Shown here: positions 21,378 to 25,699 of the stretch, piece by piece
Layout: the number at the start of each line of letters is the position of its first letter
How positions within the stretch are numbered: position 1 is the first letter of the stretch
Source: an uncultured Oscillospiraceae bacterium
GTDB taxonomy: Bacteria > Bacillota > Clostridia > Oscillospirales > Oscillospiraceae
Length of the DNA stretch: 25,699 nt
Reading direction: 5' to 3'
Assembly (NCBI GenBank): GCA_934646175.1
Contig: CAKUEI010000013.1
Location: 1-25,699, forward strand
Notes under the pieces: model-generated
The model's input: only the letters and a program-made list of their open reading frames with translations
The model's database searches: none
What the model was told of the DNA's origin: nothing
Translations under genes and position numbers: made by a program

Positions 21378-22283
21378 TTAGCTTTGATCTGCTTCCCCGC
21401 CGAAAACCACGGAAAAGTAATACATATAGTCATAATTTGACCCAATATTACCGTTTTCAATGTCTTTCACAGGGACAGCACCGATGCCGTTCCGGCTGTA
21501 ATACAGGGCCAACAGGCCCCGCTCCTCCCCCGGTTCGATGGTCCGCTGCTCCTCCATCTGGGTGGCGGAGCGGGCGACAGAGTCTTTCGTCTCCTCCAGA
21601 ATGGGGAGATCGGCGGCCAGCTTAGCGTAACTATCCGCCAGAATGAGCCGAACGGTGTGATGGTCCGGGTCCGGGACGAGGGCGATCATGCCCTCATCCC
21701 CCGACGAAAGGTCCTCATAGGAAAAGTCCCCCGCCACCTCTTTCTTGACCAGCTCCCCGGCACGGTATTCGGAGCAGTAGACCGTTATGGTCGGAAATTC
21801 ATCCGTCAGAAAATAGTGAAAGAGAAAGGCCCCGTCAGTACCGGACAGCAGCTGGGCGGTCTTCATCTCTGCGCCGTCCTGCGCCGCCGGATAGATGTAA
21901 TTCCTGGGCTGACGGGCCGTGTGGGAGACCGTATAGCCCAAAACCGCGGCAATGAGAACGGCCACGGCGCACACCAGCGCCAAAGCGGCCCGCAGATTGC
22001 GCTGACGGTGCTTGGAGTCTTTGGTGACCGCAATCAGGTTATCCTCCGACCTCCGGACGATGTCCTTCTGCGGAATGTCCTCTCCGGCCAGGAATTCGTT
22101 CAGGCTGACGCCCAGCAGGGCGCACAGCTCTTCATAGAGGGAAACGTCCGGCAGGCAGACGCCCCGTTCCCATTTGGAGACCGATTTATCGCTCATGCCC
22201 AACTGTTCGGCCACCTGCTTCTGGGTCATACCCAAACCCTTTCGCTTTTCCGCAAGATACTTTCCGATTTTCACAAGATCCAT
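21378..22283 (-). CDS. XRE-family regulator with a single membrane anchor and an extracytoplasmic C-terminal domain
   Basis: A 301-residue protein. Residues 7-61 form an XRE/Cro-type helix-turn-helix (KYLAEKRKGLGMTQKQVAEQL, then SDKSVSKWERGVCLPDV). A hydrophobic helix follows (about 98-118), preceded by basic residues, so the C-terminal 180 residues probably lie outside the membrane. That part matches no domain I can name and is rich in acidic and aromatic residues. This layout suggests a one-component membrane-bound regulator that senses an external signal, but that is inference. The ATG at 22283 has AAAGGAGG seven bases upstream; the frame is open 18 codons further without a site. Its promoter (22382-22411) contains an inverted repeat. 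It stands alone between argS and rlmI. Confidence 0.85.
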   Translation of the reverse strand: MDLVKIGKYLAEKRKGLGMTQKQVAEQLGMSDKSVSKWERGVCLPDVSLYEELCALLGVSLNEFLAGEDIPQKDIVRRSEDNLIAVTKDSKHRQRNLRAALALVCAVAVLIAAVLGYTVSHTARQPRNYIYPAAQDGAEMKTAQLLSGTDGAFLFHYFLTDEFPTITVYCSEYRAGELVKKEVAGDFSYEDLSSGDEGMIALVPDPDHHTVRLILADSYAKLAADLPILEETKDSVARSATQMEEQRTIEPGEERGLLALYYSRNGIGAVPVKDIENGNIGSNYDYMYYFSVVFGGEADQS

Positions 22284-22381
22284 GGGATCGCCTCCTTTAC
22301 AAGGCAATCTTAGCCCCGCTTTCGGCCGGAGCGCCACCCCCCGGAAGTAGAATCGGGCATTGGCGGTCAGGATTCCCCTTT

Positions 22382-22411
22382 ATGGTACCCCAAAGCAGGG
22401 GGTATCGTCAA
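22382..22411 (-). promoter_or_regulatory. Candidate promoter for the XRE regulator with an inverted repeat in its spacer
   Basis: On the minus strand TTGACG (22411-22406) and TACCAT (22387-22382) are 18 bases apart. The inverted repeat TACCCC (22386-22391), N7, GGGGTA (22399-22404) lies almost wholly between them. The expected leader is about 90 bases. The dyad is a candidate operator for autoregulation; a lengthened spacer holding a dyad is also the MerR-type layout. Confidence 0.55.
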
Positions 22412-22435
22412 GAAGTTACCGGTCCGCTGTCCGGC

Positions 22436-22474
22436 AGAAAAAGTGAGCCGCGGCGGACTGCCGCGGCTCACTTT
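22436..22474 (-). terminator. Intrinsic terminator of the argS transcript
   Basis: A 15-bp perfect stem (22440-22454 with 22460-22474, loop GGACT on the plus strand) lies ten bases beyond the argS stop. On the minus strand the last arm ends in CACTTTTTCTG, giving a T-run. The XRE promoter begins 25 bases further on. Confidence 0.88.
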
Positions 22475-22483
22475 CATCGCTTC

Positions 22484-24226
22484 TTACATTTTCTCCGGCG
22501 CGGAGACCCCAAGAATGCCCAGGCAGTTGGCCAGCACCGCGCGGACGCTGTCTGCCAGCTTCAGGCGGGCCGCCTGAAGGGCGGGTTCCTCTCCCTTGAT
22601 GCGGTGGGCGTTGTAGAACCGGTGGAAATCCCCGGCCAGCGCGACCAGATAGCGGTTCAGCCGGGAGGGATCGTAATCCCGGGCGGCCAGACGGATCTCC
22701 TCCGGCAGGAGGGACAGGCTCTTCAGCAATGCGCGCTCCTCCTCGCTGCTGAGAAGCGCGGTGTCCACTCCGGCGGCATCCGGTACGGCTACCCCCTCTT
22801 CCGCCATGCGAGAAATGAGGGAGCAGATGCGGGCGTGGGCATACTGAACGTAGTAAACGGGGTTTTCACTGTCCTCCCGGACAGCAAGGTCCAGATCAAA
22901 GTCCAGCGGGCTGGTGGAGGTGCGGGAATTGAAGAAATAGCGGGCGGCGTCCACGCTGATCTCGTCCAGCAGATCGTGCAGTGCGATGGCCTTACCGCTG
23001 CGTTTGGACATACGGACGGGCTTTCCGTCCTGCATCAGGTTCACCAGCTGCATGAGCACGATGATCAGGCGGTTGGAGCCGTCCAGCCCCAGTCCGTCCA
23101 GTGCCGCCTGAAGGCGGGCCACATGGCCGTGATGGTCGGCGCCCCAGATGTTGATGACCTTGTCAAAGCCGCGGACGGCGAACTTGTTGCGGTGATAGGC
23201 GATGTCAGCGGCAAAATAGGTGTAGAAGCCGTTGGCCCGACGCAGCACGTCGTCCTTCAGGTCCAGCTTGTCCACCTGCTCCTGGCTTTTGCCCTCCCGC
23301 AGGTACTTTTCCTTCAGCAGCTGAGTGGTGTTGAGCCAGAGGGCGCCGTCCTTTTCATAGGTCCAGCCCCGCTGGGTCAGCAGCTCCACCGTCTCTTTCA
23401 CATAGCCGCTTTCGTGCAGGGAGGACTCAAAGAACCACTGGTCGTACTCGATGCCGTAGCGGCGCAGATCCTCCTTCATGCGGGGGATGTTGACGGAAAG
23501 GCCGTACTCCGCCAGCTTGTCAAGGCGCTCTTCCTCCAGAACCTGCATCCAACTGTCCCCGTGGGCGTCGAACACGGCCTTCGCCAGCTCTTTGATATCG
23601 TCGCCGTGGTACCCCTCCTCCGGGAAGGGGACCGCCTCTTCCCCATAGATAAGCTGGCGGTACCGCGCGTCGATGGAGACGGCGAACTTGTGGATCTGGT
23701 TGCCCGCGTCGTTGACGTAGAATTCCTTCCAAGTGTCATACCCGTCCCGGCTGAGGACGTTGGCCAGGGTGTCACCCAGAACGCCGCCCCGGGCGTTGCC
23801 CATGTGCATGGGACCGGTGGGGTTGGCGGAGACGAATTCCACCATCACCCGCTCGTTCTTTTTCTCGGCAGCGCCGTAGGCTGCGCCCTCATTCTGAATG
23901 ACGGAGAGCACCTCACCGTACCACTTGTCCCCCAGGCGGAAGTTCAGAAAGCCGGGACCGGCGATCTCCACGGAGGAGAAGTAGCTGCCCGCAAGGTCCA
24001 TATGGTCCACCAGCGTCTGGGCGATGGCCCGGGGGGCCATGTGCAGTGCCTTGGCCGCCGCCATGGCCGCAGAAGCGGCATAATCGCCGTTCTTGGTGTC
24101 CTTGGGGATCTCTACGGTCCCGGTGAGCTGCGCCCCCGTGGGGAGTGCGCCCTCGCCCGCGGCCTTTTCATAGGCGCTCTGGATCAAATCGGCCACCTGC
24201 TGCTTGGCTGCCAAAATCAAATTCAT
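22484..24226 (-). CDS. argS: Arginyl-tRNA synthetase
   Basis: A 580-residue class I aminoacyl-tRNA synthetase that charges tRNA-Arg. The N-terminal Add-1 domain (about 1-115) ends in GPGFLNFRL; the HIGH signature appears as HMGN (141-144) within SANPTGPMHMGNARGG, and the KMSKS equivalent as MSKRS (406-410). The C-terminal DALR anticodon-binding domain starts near 460 and includes the DYDPSRLNRYLVALAGDFHRFYN helix. HMGN in place of HVGH is common among ArgS proteins. GAGGTGG lies just upstream of the ATG, which is 12 bases after the DUF1934 stop. ywiB next to argS is also the B. subtilis order. The gene ends at its own terminator. Confidence 0.96.
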   Translation of the reverse strand: MNLILAAKQQVADLIQSAYEKAAGEGALPTGAQLTGTVEIPKDTKNGDYAASAAMAAAKALHMAPRAIAQTLVDHMDLAGSYFSSVEIAGPGFLNFRLGDKWYGEVLSVIQNEGAAYGAAEKKNERVMVEFVSANPTGPMHMGNARGGVLGDTLANVLSRDGYDTWKEFYVNDAGNQIHKFAVSIDARYRQLIYGEEAVPFPEEGYHGDDIKELAKAVFDAHGDSWMQVLEEERLDKLAEYGLSVNIPRMKEDLRRYGIEYDQWFFESSLHESGYVKETVELLTQRGWTYEKDGALWLNTTQLLKEKYLREGKSQEQVDKLDLKDDVLRRANGFYTYFAADIAYHRNKFAVRGFDKVINIWGADHHGHVARLQAALDGLGLDGSNRLIIVLMQLVNLMQDGKPVRMSKRSGKAIALHDLLDEISVDAARYFFNSRTSTSPLDFDLDLAVREDSENPVYYVQYAHARICSLISRMAEEGVAVPDAAGVDTALLSSEEERALLKSLSLLPEEIRLAARDYDPSRLNRYLVALAGDFHRFYNAHRIKGEEPALQAARLKLADSVRAVLANCLGILGVSAPEKM

Positions 24227-24238
24227 TGCTTTTCCACC

Positions 24239-24685
24239 TCACTGATTGATGGCGGGGGCGTTCTGCTCCCGCACCTGAATGCGAAACAGGTTCTCCCCCG
24301 CTACCGCATGGTCGATCTCTATGGCGTAATCGATCTCCAACTCGCCGCCGCTCTCGCCCAGATGCAGGTCCATCCGCCGGGTGTTCACCCCTACGGACAG
24401 CGCCCCGTAAGGCGTTTCATACAGGGAGAGATGGCGTTTGCCCTCCTCAAAGATCATTTGGGAGTTGACCTCGCCGCTGCGGACCAGAGTGACCCGGCCA
24501 TTCTGAATACTCAGGGTGGTCGTGGTGCCGCCAAGACCGGTCAGCTCGCTCTCCGCATAGGAGAGGAGGTACTCGTCCCCGCCGGGGCTGGAAAGGCGCC
24601 CCTCGGTCACCAGTTCGATGGCGTCGTCGCCGACGCCGTCCATATCCTGCATGCCGCGGATGGAAATGATCACATCTTTTTCCAT
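24239..24685 (-). CDS. DUF1934 domain-containing protein (YwiB-like)
   Basis: A 148-residue small beta-barrel (calycin-like) protein of the DUF1934 family, whose function is not established. The pattern VIISIRGMQ near the start, EGRLSSPGGDEYLLSYAESELTG, TTLSIQNGRVTLVRSGEV, and ETPYGALSVGVNTRRMDLHL followed by the ELEIDYAIEID strand match family layout. The start ATG (24685) has only AAGGA 12 bases upstream and lies inside the end of the HicB-like gene, so its translation probably depends on coupling to that gene. It directly precedes argS, as ywiB does in B. subtilis. It carries no signal peptide, so it should be cytoplasmic. Confidence 0.88.
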   Translation of the reverse strand: MEKDVIISIRGMQDMDGVGDDAIELVTEGRLSSPGGDEYLLSYAESELTGLGGTTTTLSIQNGRVTLVRSGEVNSQMIFEEGKRHLSLYETPYGALSVGVNTRRMDLHLGESGGELEIDYAIEIDHAVAGENLFRIQVREQNAPAINQ

Positions 24686-24978
24686 GGTCTATCAAAGTCC
24701 TTCTTTTCGTTTTGCCTGCGATATTCTTCAAAATCAACTTCAACCAAAGAAAAGATCGCACCTGCTGCGGCTTCTTTTTTTACTTCTTCCATGTCAGAAG
24801 CGGCAGGGATCTCTTCTCCGTCATCTTCCATATCGATGCCCATAAGCCCGATGGCATCCCGTGCCATTTCAAGGGCTTCCGTTATGTTTTTGCCCTGCGT
24901 GTCGATTTTGAAATCCGGAATAAATACGACAACGAATTTTTCGCCCTGAGTCATCACAACAGGATATGTGTTCTTCAT
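24670..24978 (-). CDS. Solitary HicB-like protein lacking the usual C-terminal DNA-binding part
   Basis: A 102-residue protein whose first 75 residues fit the HicB antitoxin fold: MKNTYPVVMTQGEKFVVVFI, then PDFKIDTQGKNITEALEMARDAIGL and GIDMEDDGEEIPAASDMEEV, then FSLVEVDFEEYRRQNEKK. In many clostridial relatives a ribbon-helix-helix or HTH tail (RRNVTLPxWLN type) follows; here the protein ends nine residues later. No HicA-like toxin frame is visible next to it. AAGGAG lies nine bases before ATG 24978. The gene is visibly AT-richer than its neighbours, which hints at different origin. Its last 16 bases overlap the DUF1934 gene. It is the first gene behind a strong promoter, so it may now serve mainly as a leader cistron; this is inference. 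Confidence 0.8.
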   Translation of the reverse strand: MKNTYPVVMTQGEKFVVVFIPDFKIDTQGKNITEALEMARDAIGLMGIDMEDDGEEIPAASDMEEVKKEAAAGAIFSLVEVDFEEYRRQNEKKDFDRPWKKM

Positions 24979-25078
24979 TTGAACTTTCTCCTTGTATACA
25001 TCAAAGACACTGCATGGGCTTACTTCACCCACGTTTTTGCGGTTGCACCCTATACAGCCTCGAAAAAACGGTCAAAAT

Positions 25079-25107
25079 ATTATACCGGATGCAAAAGGTC
25101 CTGTAAA
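25079..25107 (-). promoter_or_regulatory. Strong promoter of the hicB-like/ywiB/argS operon
   Basis: On the minus strand TTTACA (25107-25102), a 17-base spacer and TATAAT (25084-25079). The -10 is perfect and the -35 matches five of six. It lies just past the murI stop. A leader of about 95 bases precedes the HicB-like gene. Confidence 0.85.
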
Positions 25108-25115
25108 GGGATTTT

Positions 25116-25699
25116 TCAGTTTGTTCCGATATCCACGTGGTTTACCTGCCCGGCGATATCCCGCTGAAGGAACAGGGAGGCCGTATGGGCAAAGCCGTCC
25201 ACCGTATCGCTGACGTAGAAACGGCCGGTGCCCGTTCGCCCTGCGGGAGCCAGTGCATCCCGACTCAGAAGCAGCTCCCGGGCAGCCTGCGCGCCGGAGG
25301 CCCCAGCATCCACCAGCGTGACGTTTTCCCCCATATAAGCGTGGATGACGTCCTCCAGCAGGGGATAATGGGTGCAGCCGAGGATCAGGGTGTCGATTCC
25401 CGCCTCTTTCAGGGGGCGGAGATATTCGGCGGCCACGGTCTCGATGACGATGTCGCCGGGGCGAAAGCGGCCGTTCTCCACCAGCGGGACGAAGAGGGGG
25501 CACGCCTCGGCGATGACCGTGGTCCCCGGCCGGGCGGCGGTAATGTACTGCTCGTATACGCCGCTGCGGATGGAGGCTTGGGTGCCGATGAGGCCGATCT
25601 TCCCGTTGCGCGTCAGCTTTGCGGCGCTCTCTGCTGCGGGCTGTGCCACCCCTACAATGGGGAACTGCGGGTTTTCCGCCGTCAGCACGTCCATAGACG
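25116..25699 (-). CDS. murI: Glutamate racemase, C-terminal part (5' truncated by window edge)
   Basis: MurI interconverts L- and D-glutamate, supplying D-Glu for peptidoglycan. About 193 residues are visible; the frame stays open to the window end, and the ATG at 25694 is internal. The visible part shows VVGVAQPAAESAA-like sequence, IGLIGTQASIRSGVYEQYI, and the second catalytic Cys in LGCTHYPLLEDVI, followed by LVDAGASGAQAARELL. The first catalytic Cys (usually in ACNTASA) lies outside. After the C-terminus of the racemase fold the protein continues with TGTGRFYVSDTVDGFAHTASLFL, common in clostridial MurI. No terminator is seen between its stop and the argS-operon promoter. Confidence 0.94.
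   Translation of the reverse strand, partial: SMDVLTAENPQFPIVGVAQPAAESAAKLTRNGKIGLIGTQASIRSGVYEQYITAARPGTTVIAEACPLFVPLVENGRFRPGDIVIETVAAEYLRPLKEAGIDTLILGCTHYPLLEDVIHAYMGENVTLVDAGASGAQAARELLLSRDALAPAGRTGTGRFYVSDTVDGFAHTASLFLQRDIAGQVNHVDIGTN

Noticed and set aside
22382..24949. An 855-codon open frame on the plus strand antisense to argS and ywiB
   Set aside because: argS and ywiB on the minus strand have complete conserved motifs, ribosome sites and terminator. The antisense frame is a by-product of high GC and codon bias, with no ribosome site and no recognisable domain.
24979..25115. A hicA toxin gene or riboswitch before the HicB-like gene
   Set aside because: No open frame of suitable size and no recognisable aptamer; the stretch holds a promoter and a plain leader.

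Overview
The window is a chromosomal segment of a GC-rich Clostridia, most like a gut Oscillospiraceae (Flavonifractor/Oscillibacter/Lawsonibacter type). This rests on the Gram-positive gene order rimP-nusA-rnpM(ylxR)-ylxQ-infB-rbfA-nrnA-truB-ribF, on the spore maturation pair spmA/spmB, on AbrB/SpoVT next to rsmI and trmN6, on strong Shine-Dalgarno sites, and on frequent TTG/GTG starts. It is a core, mostly housekeeping region. I see no rRNA, tRNA, CRISPR array, transposase or phage gene.

Left part (1-8542). The 3' part of a UDP-galactopyranose mutase gene (glf) overlaps a family-2 glycosyltransferase, probably for a galactofuranose-containing surface glycan. A double-hairpin terminator separates them from a convergent nitroreductase. 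Divergent from that is an OmpR-type response regulator with a six-TM histidine kinase. Next are thioredoxin reductase, then a perfect-consensus promoter driving a TetR regulator and a cation diffusion facilitator whose metal-site residues fit Mn2+ export. A 72-residue unknown small protein lies on the minus strand.

Middle part (8634-16899). A strong promoter and a leader with a terminator-like hairpin precede the translation/transcription operon: RimP, NusA, RnpM, an L7Ae-type protein, IF2, RbfA, NrnA, TruB, RibF. A strong hairpin between infB and rbfA probably splits expression in two. The genes serve 30S maturation, elongation control, initiation, small-RNA recycling, tRNA pseudouridylation and flavin cofactor synthesis.

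Right part (16897-25699), mostly minus strand: spmB/spmA; abrB (plus strand, own promoter); a roughly 135-bp cluster of hairpins between convergent abrB and rsmI; rsmI-trmN6-rlmI RNA methyltransferases; a membrane-anchored XRE regulator whose promoter holds a dyad; then argS, a DUF1934 gene (ywiB-like) and an AT-richer solitary HicB-like gene under one strong promoter; and the 3' part of murI.

No clearly new multi-gene system is evident. The best leads are the hairpin cluster at 18521-18655, one stem of which recurs at 1793-1819 with two compensatory base-pair changes; the rimP leader; the truncated solitary HicB; the dyad inside the XRE promoter; and the unknown 72-residue protein.
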